A stretch of DNA of 64,000 nucleotides from positions 186,001-250,000 of the forward strand of contig JAUZTG010000003.1 in NCBI GenBank assembly GCA_030734395.1, read 5' to 3'. Position 1 is the first letter of the stretch; each line of letters opens with the position of its first letter. A model generated the notes under the pieces. The model was not told the DNA's origin. It searched no databases and saw only the letters and a list, made by a program, of their open reading frames with translations. Origin of the DNA: Sarocladium kiliense. Taxonomy: Eukaryota; Ascomycota; Sordariomycetes; Hypocreales; Sarocladiaceae. Below are positions 12,961 through 24,900 of this stretch, piece after piece. The translations under genes were made by a program, and so were the position numbers.

Positions 12961-13927
12961 GTCTCTACATGCGTTCAGCCCGTCGAATTCCCCCCCCACG
13001 CGCTTACTGGATTTTGGACCAGGATGGGGGCACATCGCTAACGACGCACGCATTTTGAACATCCCTCCGTATTCTTAACCTCAGATAACGCATGTCGAAT
13101 GCCCTGAGCCACTATCCTTCGCGTAGCATACAAACCTCTCTACAGCGTATCACTCCCCATCCCTCCTCCTGTCGCTTCCAAATGCAAATACACCCAAGCA
13201 CCATCTCAACCAAACCTTCGCTACACAAAACAGGTACATATACCTCAAGCAGACAGTAACACAACATATTCCTCCTCAGAGACACAAAGCAACGGAACAG
13301 GGCTCTCCGTCCTTGGTCTCGCCCCTCTTCCTTCCGAAATGTCGTGAACCCCTGCTGCTGCGTCTCGCGAACTGCCAATGCCGATGCCCACGTGTCAATG
13401 CTGCCGCTGCAGGTTCCCGCTCGACAGACCCTTCCCGGAGTTCACGAACAGACAAGCACGGAGATTGTGCTACCCCGGGTCAGTATCCACACTGGAGGCG
13501 ATACGGTCTCTATCATAATCAATTCGCGATGGCAAGTAAGCGCATAGTGGAGGCAAGAAGAATCGTGACAGAGTCATCTATATTCAAGAAGACCGAAAGG
13601 TGGACCTCAAGATCCGGACAACATCGCACGTTTCCAAAGATCCCATCAGAAAGGTAGATACAAGCAACGTAAACATCTCAAACGAGCCCATTGACGCCAG
13701 ACATTCCATGTGGTTCTTTACCAAGAATCCATCGCCGCTTGCAAGAAAAATCATACCCCGTGTCGCCAGAAAGGGGGTCCTGTATAAAATACGCCTCTCC
13801 AACTGCTATTCAGGGAGATGGCGCCAGACATACGTATCATCCAAGAAAAGAGGCAAGATGAGCCTCGTCCCCTTGAGCATCGATACGTGTCAAAGAAGGG
13901 TAAATGGTGGCAAGATCATCTTGTAAA

Positions 13928-15356
13928 TCAGTCTTTCGTAGCATGCTGGTCACCGAAGGGACTGCTTCCTCTTTGAATAGCTGTCACTGACACGGTAGCT
14001 GCCTTCTTGTCGTGTGGCGTCTCGTCTTCATCCTCAACCACTACTCCAAGACTTGGTGAAGACTTGGCAGCCGGTGGGTCGGAGAAGGGACCTTGGTCTA
14101 CTGAAGGCGAATCCTCAATGATTGTGACAGCATTGGAATCCCGCGGAGTGGCGCTGTCACCAGGAAGCTCAGCAACACTGGTGATGGCGGAACTTGCTGA
14201 TGAGGATGATTCAGACCCAGAACGGGAAATATCCACCTTTTTCAGACCGCTGCCAACCTTGACGACGTGCGGGCCACCTCCAACCTTGACAACTTGGGCG
14301 CGGGCGGGGGTTGCGGTGGCAGTGCTGGCGTTGTTCAAGAAGGTAGATCCAACGCTGAATGTGCTTGCGCTGCTCTTTGGGCGAGCAGGTCCGAACTTCT
14401 CCAGGTCAAGACTCGGCACCGGAGGCGTGTTCTCGGGGCTTCCGGTACCGAATGACTTGACGCTGACCATTGTTGGCTTGGCACGCATGCCAGACTGAGC
14501 TGAGGTGAACACATGCGCTGACTTGCCGTAAATCGTTGACGCAATACTCGACCGGGGGGCATATGATGTCCTGGTTGCGTACGAAGTCCTGTCAGAGTAA
14601 CCAGAGAGGCCAGAGTAGGTCGAATCTCGGAGGGCACCAGGGACAAAGTAGTGTTGGTCATCTTGGCCCTCCTCGCCGTGTCTGCCTTCGGCATGTTGCA
14701 TAGGAATCGGAGGGACCGGGGGTACAAGAACCGTGGGTGAAGTGGGAGTGGCGCGGTTGGTGACACCGGGGATATAGGCAATCTGAATGATATTGGACGC
14801 GCGAGTCAAAACGGTAGAGGCGATTGAGTGAACGGTGTGAGTAGACGAGCGGCGTGTCATCCGGGATGCGGCATCCTTCTCGATGCCTTCACCACCGTGA
14901 GACTCTTGGTAGTAGACGGACTGAGCAAGCTCAGATCGCTTGGGCTTCACACAGAACCTCCATACGAGGTATGCAACGATAGCGACGACAACCAAGCCAC
15001 CGATGACACCTCCAACAATGGCACCGATGTTGGGTCCACTGCTGCCTCCATCATCGTTGCTGGAGCCGCTTGAGTTCTCGGCCGCAACGCAAATAGCTTT
15101 GGTGCATGTTGTGCAATCAGTCGGCACCCTATAGGAGCACTCCTCGCCTTTGTCACAGGCAAGGTCGCATGGCGGGTTGTCTGCAGGACATTCGACACAT
15201 TTACCGCTTTGTCGGGCCGCGAGGGTTTGTCGTGACGAGAAAGTCAAGGCTATGGGACTGTCAGTCTCTATCACACAATCCATAAAGTGCTTTTAATTGC
15301 TTACCCGCATGCAGCTCGTCGAGATTTCTCGCCAGAATGTAGCTTCCGCCGTCCAT
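13928..15356 (-). CDS. opy2: Opy2-type membrane anchor of the HOG osmosensing pathway
   Basis: Two exons on the minus strand, 15305-15356 and 13928-15249, are joined across a 55-nt intron (GTAAGC donor, CTGAC branch, TAG acceptor). The product has about 457 residues. A short N-terminal exon leads into a Cys-rich extracellular segment (about 35-70, with CVECP and repeated CxxC spacing), a Ser/Gly linker, one hydrophobic membrane span (about 85-110, rich in Gly/Val/Ile) and a long Ser/Thr/Pro-rich cytoplasmic tail. This is the architecture of Opy2, which tethers the Ste50-Ste11 module to the plasma membrane in HOG signalling. Near the tail's middle, VVKVG repeats occur twice. There is no cleaved signal peptide, as in the family. 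The tail is poorly conserved, so its docking motifs are not assigned. Confidence 0.85.
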
Positions 15357-18300
15357 GGTGGGTTTGGGTAACGTTTAATCGGCGTGAGATGGTGTAGATT
15401 GGTTTAACAGCGTCGGTAGGGAGATTGCGCAACAGGTGGTATAGATAAGGATGCTGGCAAATCCGTCGTCTGCTTGAGATGAAAACAATGTGAAAGATGA
15501 TATTGGTAACGAACGGGGAAGGAAAGGCGATGTAGATCGTGAATGGTTGTCGAGAAGAAGAGGTGAAACGAGTGGACTGGAGACTAGCTCAGAGCTGGAA
15601 CGAAGAGGCGATTCTAGATCGTAGGAGAAGGAGACATAATCGGCACGAGGAACTGATCGAAAGCGGTACAGATCGTGATAGTGATTGTCGAAATGCGGTC
15701 GTGGCGATCCTCTCAGCGCAACTGTCGAGGATGAGGACGAGGATGAGGATGCTGGGCGGAGAGAGTGAGCAAGGCGAGGAGGAGAGTAGAGGATCGTGGG
15801 AGATCCGCAGCAAGTGGGAACAATGGGAGGGGATGGCGCGCCGTCGACTGCTGGCTGGGCGCCAGTGTGTGAGCACTGGGCAGGCACAAGGGGAGGGCAA
15901 GCCGCTGGGAAGGGGGGCAGGAGCCTGTAGTGCGACTGCCACACCACTGAGGGAAGTTGGAGGGCGGGACGGTAGGAGCGAAGAAGGAAGGAACGGTACA
16001 GGCGCACGCTGCCGCCAGGGGCATGAGGCCGCTAAGCCCATATACAGTCTAGCGTAGCGATTCAACCTGCGCAAGCCACAGAACAGTGCTGACACAGTGT
16101 GCTTTCTGTGGATATCTTCAGGGGATTAGTGCCTCAACCCCATATCAGCCAATACAAACAGTCTGACTCGCAGCACCAGTGGGTACCCACCCCCTGGCCA
16201 TGGGCCCAGCAGTTGTGAGATCAGCCGTGTGAATTACACCTGAGGGTTGTAGCACTGTGTCATCAGGGCCCACCCCTTCCAATTCTCTTCAACGCCATCC
16301 ACAACATTGAACCCACACAGCCAGTCGGCTATGGTCTAGATGAATTGATCTCCAGAGGCTTGTACCATCCTCAATCCCTCCCAGCCAGCCAGCCATCCAT
16401 CAGCAACAAACATACAGGCGTCGTCAGCACCTGGAGCAACCCTTTTGGCATTTCAACGACAGTTTCAGATGATCCAGTGATCCGCATGCCAGCCCACGGC
16501 ACTACCAGCACATGCCTCAGACGCCACTCTTCATGCGCGTGTTGGAATGCCTGCGGCGTCCGCCCTCGCGTTGCGTTTTAGACGGCGCTTGATCCTCCCT
16601 TGCTCCTTCAGGCATGGATGGATCCTGGCTGACGAATCCTCGCCATCCCATCTTGGGCGGGCAACACAATGCATGGTTGTGGCACGATCAAAGCAGCCGT
16701 GATTGATTGACCTGCATCGGGTACGACCACACTTGCCAGCCATCCCAATGTTGCATTGCCTGAGGACAGAAAAGTGCCCTCTGGATACGACCATTTCCTT
16801 GGTCAAGCCAATCACAGGGCACCATGGCTGTTGCTCCTACGGTTGCCAATGCCCTGTCCGAGATTGTTAATTTGCAGCGACGTGAGATTGAGATGATGAT
16901 GAGTTTTACGCTGTCATGTGACTCGTTGACATGTCTCTGGGCACAAGGGCACTTGGCAAAGAGATCTCTCAGTGTCCCTTGCCGGATCGTCACGTAGATC
17001 TTGAAGGCCGAGTCCTTGGGCTTCCAGATGTTCGAAGGTCGTCATATGTCTTAGGTTCTTTACAGGGTCTCCTCCACCGCTGCTGATCCTGCCGCGAGTG
17101 GTGAAGAATGGCCGATGTCCATTCCCCTCGTACATTCGACGCGACGACACATGTGCCTTGGACCATTCTCGTGTAGCAACGAGACCCTGAATAGACGTTT
17201 CAGGGTAGCCCGTGTTGTGAAATCAGCGGGATGCCTACCCTGTATCGTCATTTTCATGGACTTTCCAAGCTTTGGCTATACCCACTGAAGGCCAAACCTC
17301 CGAATGAGAGAATATGTACAAGGTCGTTATGCTCCAGTCGTTTGGTTCTGTGATTATTGACCATGCCGAATACTTTCCTCCTTGACCGTGATGACCGCTC
17401 ATTTGCTCGAATTGAGGCAAAACACAAAATGGTCTGGAGCAACGAGGAAACTGAACATGAGCACTGTCGCCACCTACTTAATGTCGAGTCAAGGCGCTCC
17501 GTTGTATACGAGTCACGGCATGATATTGACAGCCCTGATGCGACACAGAAAGACATGATTACACCACGCATCCCAATATTTGCATTGACTAGGTTAGTCA
17601 CGTGAACACATCCGTAGTCAAATCACATGCCTGGGAAGCACGAACACAGTCTATGATTGGTATTTTACCGAAGAGAAACACACATTTTCTTTACGATCCG
17701 CAACGTTGCAATGCAAGATTGAGGCCATGTTAAGCATTGCACCCGACATACGCTCCGAGACATGGGCATGAAATGGACAAGAAATCAGACGGTTGGACGT
17801 TTTCGCGGGCTGCACCGCCTCCACCGAGCACGCACCAGCCCCAGACGCCGCCTCTTTGGCGTCAGGAGCAGCCGTTCTATTTTTGGCACACTGAATCAGA
17901 CAGAGAGGCCTGTTCCACCCGCTGATCCTTTCGTGTTGGGCTCAGATTTGGTAGGGCTTCTGGGTAAAAAGGAGCCGTGGATTGATCTCACAGCATCAAT
18001 AGGTGGTCTGCAGTGTATATGCTGTCTGAGAAAATTGCATCCGCCTTGTGGCTTGGGGCTGTTGAGTAAGCGCACCAAGAACCGGCAAACTGCCAAGTGC
18101 CTGACCGTACCTGGTTGCCTCCACACAAAAGCTTTTGGATCTCACCCAGGGCCCTAGTCCTCTCATGTCAGCGCCAGAGTTGTCGTCAGCCTCGTTTCGC
18201 AAAAATCCTGGCCTTGAACTGTAGCTGCAATTGAAAAGAGCAGGAGTGTCAATGTATCGTTGCTAGTATTGAGAGATTACCTTGGCATTAAATGATAGGA

Positions 18301-19091
18301 TGCCGTACACAAGCGTCTGTCAACACGAGACGTAGCCACTGTCGCGCTCCTGGTCAAGAAAACAAGCTTCTGCCCATGCAACAAAAAGTGCATGTAGTTG
18401 GTATGGTAGCATTATGACGATATTGTCCCGGGAGTTGGCCAACCTCCGCCCGGCAGCTTGTTGTTAGCGACTAACGGGCACTTACGCGGCAACACCTAAC
18501 AGGGGAGCAGCATCAGAGGCTAGGGTCGGCCAGACGCACCTCAGCGTGGCTCAGCAGTGGGCGGAGCGCTTTGCCCCCCTATTCCCCGTTGTCTTGGGCC
18601 TCGTTTAGGTGGTCGCCGGCGCTACGACGGTGGCCATGATCAGCGGCTCAGGCATTGGCAGCGCTGGCACTTCGTGAAGCTTGGGCAGCTGGTGAAACAA
18701 AGGTCATCCATCCAGCCAGCTCAGATCCTCCAATGACCAAAACCTCCTCTTGACCCGGTTCTTCTCCATCATCCTAGATCCTATCGTTTCCGCACTTCCC
18801 CTCGTTATTCTCCCATACCCGTATTCTCTTTCGCTTCGTGCCCTCTTTCTGCCACTCTCCCCTTCGTGGCGGTCCCCTTTTGCATCGACAAAGGCGACGC
18901 GTTTGCTGCTTGGCACTACGTAGGGAGCTCGAACCGCCCTTTTGCTTTTCTTTTGTTCGGCCTCCTTTTTCACGCCGCGAGCCTAATCTAGCGTCCACAT
19001 TGGTTTCGCTTCTCATCTTACCGTCTCACAACCCCTCGCTCGACGCAGGAGGCCCCTAGACAACGAGAGACATTCTACTGAGCAAGCCAAA
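15357..19091. other. Divergent upstream region of Opy2 and chitin synthase genes
   Basis: 3.7 kb lie between the divergent starts of the Opy2 and chitin synthase genes. Open frames reach 210 codons close to the Opy2 start on both strands, but they are low-complexity and lack motifs. The last 350 bp before the chitin synthase are T/C-rich. No RNA gene was seen. Confidence 0.5.
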
Positions 19092-21945
19092 ATGGCCTAC
19101 AACGGTGGCCGAGGCCAGGACTATGGTGGTGGCCATCCCATGCAAGATCTCCCTGCTGGAGGCAGCGGCGTATGTTTGCTACACCACAACTCCCTTTCCA
19201 ATCCCTTTGCTGAACCCTTGGACAGTATCATCTGCCACCTCACGAGCAGGACGACGACGCCGGTCGATACCTCCTGAACGAGCCTCCGCCGATGGGTTAC
19301 GAGCAAGATCGACTCGGCGCCGCGACGCCTCCAGACCGCCCTGTTTCCGCATACAGCCTCACAGAGTCATATGCCCCTGGAGCTGGTCAAACAGCTCCTG
19401 GTGCTGCTGGCTATGGTGGTGGCTTTGACAGCTTTAGCCAGGATGGCGGTTACGGCTATGGCCAACGGCCCCCATCCACTGTCAATGATCCCGAGGATGA
19501 GTGGATGCAGAGACAGCTTCCCCAGGCTCCTGCCGGCAAGGCTGGTGGCCTCAAGCGTTTCAACACCAGAAAAGTCAAGCTTGTTCAGGGCTCTGTCCTG
19601 AGCATTGACTACCCAGTGCCCAGCGCTATCAAGAATGCTGTTCAGCCTCGCTACCGCGATGTTGAGGGCGGAAACGAGGAGTTCATGAAGATGCGCTACA
19701 CTGCTGCGACATGTGATCCAAACGACTTCACCCTCAAGAACGGTTACGATTTGCGGCCCCGTATGTATAACAGGCACACCGAGCTTCTCATCGCCATCAC
19801 ATACTACAACGAAGACAAGGTTCTGATGGCACGTACCCTCCACGGTGTTATGCAGAACATCCGCGACATCGTCAACCTCAAGAAGTCCACTTTCTGGAAC
19901 AAGGGTGGCCCGGCCTGGCAGAAGATCGTCGTTTGTCTCGTTTTCGACGGTATTGAGAAGGCAGACAAGAACACGCTTGACCTTCTGGCCACCATTGGTA
20001 TCTACCAGGATGGTGTCATCAAGAAGGACGTTGACGGCAAGGACACCGTTGCTCACATCTTCGAGTACACCAGTCAGCTGTCCGTCACCCCGAACCAGCA
20101 GCTCATCCGCCCAACCGACGACAGCCCTCAGAACCTGCCTCCTGTGCAGTTCATCTTCTGTCTCAAGGCGGCCAACAGCAAAAAGATCAACTCCCATCGT
20201 TGGCTCTTCAACGCCTTCGGCCGTATCCTGAACCCTGAAGTCGCTATCCTCCTCGATGCCGGTACCAAGCCCAGCCCCAGGTCGCTCCTTGCCCTTTGGG
20301 AAGGCTTCTACAACGACAAGGATCTGGGTGGTGCCTGCGGTGAGATTCATGCTATGTTGGGAAAGGGCGGCCGCAAGCTGTTCAACCCTCTGGTTGCTAT
20401 TCAGAACTTCGAGTACAAGATTTCCAACATTCTTGACAAGCCCCTCGAATCTTCGTTCGGATACGTCAGCGTGTTGCCCGGTGCCTTCTCAGCGTACCGT
20501 TTTCGGGCTATCATGGGCCGCCCTCTCGAGCAATATTTCCATGGTGATCATACCTTGTCTAAGATGCTTGGCAAGAAGGGTATTGACGGTATGAACATCT
20601 TCAAAAAGAACATGTTCTTGGCCGAGGATCGTATCTTGTGTTTCGAGTTGGTCGCCAAGGCTGGCCAGAAATGGCATCTCAGTTACATTAAGGCTGCCAA
20701 GGGTGAGACTGATGTTCCCGAGGGTGCTCCTGAGTTCATCAGCCAGCGTCGTCGTTGGCTAAACGGTTCTTTCGCTGCCACGCTCTACTCGCTCATGCAC
20801 TTCGGCCGCATGTACAAGTCCGGTCACAACATCGTCCGCATGATCTTCCTCCACGTTCAGCTCCTGTACAACATCTTCAACCTCATCTTCACGTGGTTCT
20901 CACTCGCGTCGTATTTCCTCACTACTACTGTGATCATGGACCTAGTGGGAAGACCCGTCATCGCTTCCAGCAATAGCTCTGAGAATCATGGGTGGCCGTT
21001 TGGAGATACAGCGACCCCTATTATCAACGCTCTTCTCAAGTACATCTACCTCGCTTTCGTCATCCTGCAATTCATCCTGGCTTTGGGTAACAGGCCTAAG
21101 GGCTCCAAGTTCACCTACATTGCCTCCTTCATGGTTTTTGGTATCATCCAGGGTTACATCCTTGTGCTCTCCGGTTTCCTTGTCGCCCGCGCTCTGAACA
21201 CCCCTATTGCGGAGCAGATCTCGCTCGACTCGGGAAGCGACTTTGTGCGCAGCTTCTTCTCTGGATCCAGCGCTGCAGGCGTCATTCTGATTGCCCTAGT
21301 TACGATCTACGGTCTGTACTTCATCGCCTCGTTCCTGTACCTCGACCCCTGGCACATGTTCCACTCCTTCCCGCAGTACATGTTCCTCATGTCGACCTAC
21401 ATCAACATTCTCATGGTCTACGCCTTCAACAACTGGCACGATGTCTCCTGGGGTACCAAGGGGTCCGACAAGGCGGAGGCGCTGCCTTCCGCGAATATCC
21501 AAAAGGGCGAAAAGAATGAGGTTGTGGTAGAAGAAATTGAAAAGGAGCAGGAGGATATCGACAGCCAGTTCGAGCAGACCGTCAGGCGGGCACTGGCGCC
21601 TTTCAAGGAAGAGGAAGAGGTCGAGAAGAAGGATGTCGAAGACTCGTACAAATCCTTCCGTACTGGTCTGGTCATCTCCTGGCTATTTTCCAACATTTTC
21701 CTCGTCATTGTCATCACGAGTGATAACTTCGACTCCTTTGGCATCGGAGTTAGTCCCCCCATCTCCGTCTCTCTCGCCGAATCTTATACTGACATTATTG
21801 CTCTTAGGACTCTGCATCGGATCGTACTGCGAACTTCTTCAAGTTCCTCCTGTATGCCACCGCTGTGCTTTCGCTCATCCGCTTCATCGGATTCCTCTGG
21901 TTCCTCGGAAAGACCGGTCTTATGTGCTGCTTCGCCAGAAGGTAG
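19092..21945 (+). CDS. chsB: Class III chitin synthase (ChsB type)
   Basis: Three exons, 19092-19169, 19250-21748 and 21808-21945, give 904 residues. It makes beta-1,4-GlcNAc chains from UDP-GlcNAc at the plasma membrane. The N-terminus is Gly/Tyr/Pro-rich with the DDDAGRYLLNEPPP signature. The central glycosyltransferase core contains the substrate-binding and acceptor motifs, including EDR (485-487) and QRRRW (525-529). Six or more hydrophobic spans follow in the C-terminal third. Near-verbatim blocks such as NGYDLRPRMYNRHTELLI and FGRILNPEVAILLDAG place it in class III, which is specific to filamentous fungi. Introns are 80 nt and 59 nt (GTTAGT donor, TACTGAC branch, TAG acceptor). Reading through the second intron destroys the conserved C-terminus ending in FARR, so the join is well supported. 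Confidence 0.95.
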
Positions 21946-22765
21946 AAGAGGTACCACAATCGTGGATAACCTGTCGTGTCAGTCAGAGCCTTGGCAGAGA
22001 TGTCACATGCCAAGCAAGTGCCCTGCTCCCGGCGGGAAAAAGGTGGAGAGTCTTTTGTATATGCGCAGGCCGGTATCTCGTACTGCGATTCATTGCTTCA
22101 GGCGTGCGTGTTAAACAGAAGATGAGGAATACTGGATTCGAATCATGGCGAAGATTGGAAAGGAGGAGAAAGGAGAGGAATGGGTTGGTTAGGCATGGGG
22201 ATAGAAGTCCCTCATAGCCCGTCCTCTCTGTCGTATCATTTGCACAATACTTCTTGCGTGGCTCTTCTTTCTGGGCCATCTGTATCAAAGATTCATTCAA
22301 CTTGACAGTATCTGGGCTTGTGACATGATGAGGGACCGTTGGAATCGTACATCTGACCTTTCCAACCGTATGTGTTTGATGAAACTGCTAAGGCTTGTCG
22401 CAGAACTCATACTTTTCTTAGTAAGCTCATATGAACGCGTACAACCACCCGACCGGCAGTCTGAGCTGGTGTGGACTGATCACCCAAGGCTCCCTTCGGA
22501 GCCTACCTCAACGAGCAGAACGCCGCCGTCTGGACATGGGTGATGTGCTAAACAGTCGGGATAGCGAGTTAGCGCTTATATGGTCATTTGAAAAGTTCGC
22601 CTGCACCAAATACTTGTCAACAAATGCATAATTGAGGCCAGACCTGTTTTCATTGCTCGACATGCGGTAGAAGGGAAGGCAAACACGGAGCCAGTGTTGG
22701 GAAGCTGAAGCTTGTGCATCTCGCGGTAAGCGCTCGCTACAATACACAAACCTCGCAACACGAAC
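21946..22765. other. Chitin synthase 3' flank with possible coding remnant
   Basis: About 820 bp with no intact gene. Around 22485-22555 the plus strand reads a short protein-like stretch, APFGAYLNEQNAAVWTWV, then a stop. I do not recognise its family. It may be an eroded gene fragment next to the broken GST. Confidence 0.35.
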
Positions 22766-23488
22766 ATGCCTAACCTAGTGTCTCTAGCACTCGTCCTCGC
22801 AGCAGGTCCTCTGGACTCTGGAGGAGCTCGAGATAGGTTACGACCTCAAGGCCATCGATCGCCCAACTGATGATTTCCCTGTCGGCCTCTTCGATACACA
22901 TGTACAAGGACACTCGCCTCGCTGATACTCCCCTCCGGGTTAGACCTCACTCAAGCACCTGCCATCTGTAAATACCTATTTCTGACATACGATAAGGCGG
23001 GTGAATTCCTCAAAGCCGAACCGGACGCAGCGTACCGTGTTCGAGAGCTATATCTCATCAACCTCCTCGGCCCAGACCTTATCATGCGCAACGGCGACAA
23101 GCTGATCCTCACAGCTCTCGAGCTCAAGTCTCCCTTCTTCATCCGTCCACTCATTGGTGCGATTAAGCGCAAGATCTTCACGGCATGGCTGTGCTGTGGA
23201 GTTGGGATGGAGAAATGGCATGAAAATTAGACTTAAATGCTTGTATAAAAGCTTTGCCTTTTTTCTAACATAGTTTACATATAGTTCGGTTATACAAGTT
23301 TGCTTTTTTAATATATTGTAAAAACTATAAATAGTTTCTTTTTTTATCAAAATTCTTCGGTTGATCTGGAGGCGAATCCGAATGTCAAACGCATTTGTGA
23401 GAGGTGTGATGCGAGGCCCGCCTGGAAGAGGGCGATCCAGAAAGGTAATGGGTTCAACTTGGACTTTGCAGATAGAGTGGCCGGATAG
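22766..23488 (+). pseudogene. Broken glutathione S-transferase-like gene
   Basis: Three separated pieces resemble one GST of the fungal Ure2/GTT type. Near 22800-22925 the frame reads VLWTLEELEIGYDLKAI with a PTDDFPVGLF continuation, which is the N-terminal thioredoxin-fold region, then stops. Near 22965-23230 a shifted frame reads KYLFLTYDKAGEF and SPFFIRPLIGAI. Near 23364-23488 another reads the C-terminal end, EANPNVKRICERC and PAWKRAIQKGNGFNLDF. An AT-rich insertion-like block at about 23225-23345 separates the last two. In-frame stops, frameshifts and lost N-terminal residues before the first block argue for a dead gene rather than a spliced one. The family assignment rests on pattern recognition only. 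Confidence 0.6.
23225..23345. other. AT-rich block inside the GST remnant
   Basis: About 120 bp, roughly three quarters A+T by eye and unlike the surrounding DNA, lie between two GST-like coding pieces and about 370 bp upstream of the tRNA cluster. It may be a decayed mobile-element insertion; I saw no clear terminal repeats. Confidence 0.45.
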
Positions 23489-23712
23489 GGGTCACAAGGA
23501 AAGGTGAAGGTAACTGACCTCCGGCTTACTCTTAAGCACGTCAAGAAGAAAGGGTAAGGGTCAAACATGATGTTTCAATGTCAATGTATATTGTGCGAAC
23601 TATGTGTTGGCTCATTGTTGGTAGTGCTTGTGTACATTCCTACCCAGAGCAGCATCAATGTAGACTTGATAGAGCACAATTCAAGGAAAGAAACCATCTT
23701 CGTCCAAGAAAC

Positions 23713-23834
23713 AGCAAGATGGCGCAGCGGTAGCGGTAAGATACACCACTGTTTCATGTTGACATCACCCACTAACTCTTCCCAGCGCCGGGCTCATAAC
23801 CCGGAGGTCGACGGATCGAAACCGTCTCTTGCTA
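23713..23834 (+). tRNA. Initiator tRNA-Met (CAT), copy 1, with D-arm intron
   Basis: Exons 23713-23735 and 23786-23834 join into a 72-nt initiator tRNA. The acceptor AGCAAGA pairs with TCTTGCT (A1-U72), the anticodon stem CCGGG/CCCGG carries three G-C pairs next to the loop CTCATAA, and the T-loop is ATCGAAA. All are hallmarks of eukaryotic tRNA-iMet. The A-box TGGCGCAGCGG is intact in exon 1 and the B-box region GGATCGAAACC in exon 2. The 50-nt insert 23736-23785 splits the D-stem after position 24 and begins GTAAGA, contains CACTAAC and ends CCCAG. Without its removal neither the D-stem nor a normal tRNA can form. That the insert is a spliceosomal intron is inference from these signals; the tRNA identity is seen directly. 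Confidence 0.93.
23736..23785 (+). other. Putative spliceosomal intron in tRNA-iMet copy 1
   Basis: 50 nt, GTAAGA donor, CACTAAC branch site 10 nt before the CAG acceptor and a pyrimidine-rich TCTTCC tract. It lies between tRNA positions 24 and 25, not at 37/38. Confidence 0.8.
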
Positions 23835-23840
23835 GAGATA

Positions 23841-23848
23841 TTTTTTTT
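23841..23848 (+). terminator. Pol III terminator, tRNA-iMet copy 1
   Basis: Eight consecutive T, starting seven bases after the discriminator base. Confidence 0.85.
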
Positions 23849-23926
23849 CGCTCTTTTCCTATTTTCTCCATTTTGGGCACGAAACTTTGATATAGCTCTT
23901 TTTCTTCCCGCCGTTCATCTATTACA

Positions 23927-24052
23927 AGCAAGATGGCGCAGCGGTAGCGGTAAATAACCTTGATATTTGATGTTATAAGCACAGCTATACTAACTCTTCC
24001 TAGCGCCGGGCTCATAACCCGGAGGTCGACGGATCGAAACCGTCTCTTGCTA
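23927..24052 (+). tRNA. Initiator tRNA-Met (CAT), copy 2, with D-arm intron
   Basis: Exons 23927-23949 and 24004-24052 give exactly the same 72-nt mature sequence as copy 1. The 54-nt insert 23950-24003 is at the same position (24/25). It starts GTAAAT, has a perfect TACTAAC branch site and ends CTAG. The last 15 bases of the insert resemble those of copy 1 (ACTAACTCTTCC), while the middle has diverged. A TATA-like stretch sits about 36 bp upstream, and the 5' flank shares a T/C-rich block and CGCCGTTCATC with copy 3, so the genes arose by tandem duplication. A T5 run follows. Confidence 0.93.
23950..24003 (+). other. Putative spliceosomal intron in tRNA-iMet copy 2
   Basis: 54 nt, GTAAAT donor, TACTAAC branch site, TAG acceptor. 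It has the same insertion point as copies 1 and 3. Confidence 0.82.
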
Positions 24053-24062
24053 TGAGACTTTC

Positions 24063-24067
24063 TTTTT
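24063..24067 (+). terminator. Pol III terminator, tRNA-iMet copy 2
   Basis: Five consecutive T, 11 bases after the tRNA end and preceded by another short T-run. This is the minimal length accepted by most fungal Pol III. Confidence 0.7.
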
Positions 24068-24179
24068 GCTGACCTTCGATATTCCTGGTATTTTGCTCGG
24101 GCCTATGTTGTATCTCCTTTATATGTTTCTTTTTCTTCGCCGCCGTTCATCCGCAAAGCAAGATGGCGCAGCGGTAGCG

Positions 24180-24235
24180 GTACGGCACTACCTTACATTC
24201 GATTCTTGTACGAGCTCGTCACTAATTCCTAACAG
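24180..24235 (+). other. Putative spliceosomal intron 1 in tRNA-iMet copy 3
   Basis: 56 nt, GTACGG donor, CACTAAT branch candidate, CAG acceptor. It is at the same position as in copies 1 and 2 but more diverged. Confidence 0.78.
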
Positions 24236-24244
24236 CGCCGGGCT

Positions 24245-24305
24245 GTACGTTCCCACATGTTCCAATGTGAATCACCAACGAGCTTCGTACTAATACAACA
24301 AATAG
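24245..24305 (+). other. Putative spliceosomal intron 2 in tRNA-iMet copy 3 (anticodon loop)
   Basis: 61 nt, GTACGT donor, TACTAAT branch site 12 nt before the TAG acceptor. It is unique to copy 3 and falls between U33 and C34, three to four bases before the canonical tRNA intron site. Confidence 0.8.
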
Positions 24306-24360
24306 CATAACCCGGAGGTCGACGGATCGAAACCGTCTCTTGCTAGACATCTCGGTTTAC

Positions 24361-24366
24361 TTTTTT
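24361..24366 (+). terminator. Pol III terminator, tRNA-iMet copy 3
   Basis: Six consecutive T, 16 bases after the discriminator base. Confidence 0.75.
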
Positions 24367-24900
24367 GGTGTCTTTGCTTGGCCATTGCTCTTTTGCTCTC
24401 CTCCCATACTATTTTACTATTCTCTACTTGCTATCCCACTCCTATTTTACTTTCTATTCTAATTGCTACTTTATTTCTTCTTACTGTTCTTTGTCTTATT
24501 CTAGTACTATTCTACGCAGCCTGCTCTTGAATTTTACTCGAGTGACTCATGTTGATGTGATAATGTTTCGGGGAATTTTGATGGTAGTATTGTGGTGGTT
24601 ACGCATAAACCTCGGCGCGCCACAGCCTGAATAGATGACTGCCTCGCCTTTATCTTATCGCGGTTACCCACCCCCGCCAGCGACTTGCCTCCAGCCCAAC
24701 GATCACGCCAGAACTTCTTGAATAAGCAACCTCCTTCCTCCCGCAAAGCTCAGCTTCACCACATTCCAAACTCCCGACCTACTTCTCAGGACAGTCCTGA
24801 AGACTTGAACCTCTCAACTGCCCCCCTCATCTTCCTCGAAGACTGCGTACCTGGACGAACCCCGCAGAAGCTCCCAGGCTGCTGGGCACGAGACGACGCG
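24367..24900. other. Promoter and leader region of the UBC12 gene
   Basis: The first half is T-rich (24380-24540) and the second half C/A-rich. No gene of its own is seen. Confidence 0.5.

Larger units (their letters stand above)
10600..13927. other. Gene-free stretch between Ras and Opy2 genes
   Basis: The 3' ends of the Ras and Opy2 genes face each other across 3.3 kb. No conserved protein is seen. It includes a duplicated 26-bp unit (12561-12612) and a 16-bp perfect palindrome (12945-12960). Confidence 0.5.
24157..24345 (+). tRNA. Initiator tRNA-Met (CAT), copy 3, with two introns
   Basis: Three exons, 24157-24179, 24236-24244 (only nine bases) and 24306-24345, join to the same 72-nt initiator tRNA as copies 1 and 2. 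Insert one (24180-24235, 56 nt) is at position 24/25: GTACGG donor, CACTAAT and CTAAC branch candidates, CAG acceptor. Insert two (24245-24305, 61 nt) splits the anticodon loop between T33 and the CAT anticodon: GTACGT donor, TACTAAT branch site, TAG acceptor and no AG between branch and acceptor. Taken unspliced, this copy cannot fold. The exact restoration of the tRNA after removing both inserts argues strongly that it is a working gene, not a wreck. A T6 run follows at 24361. Confidence 0.9.
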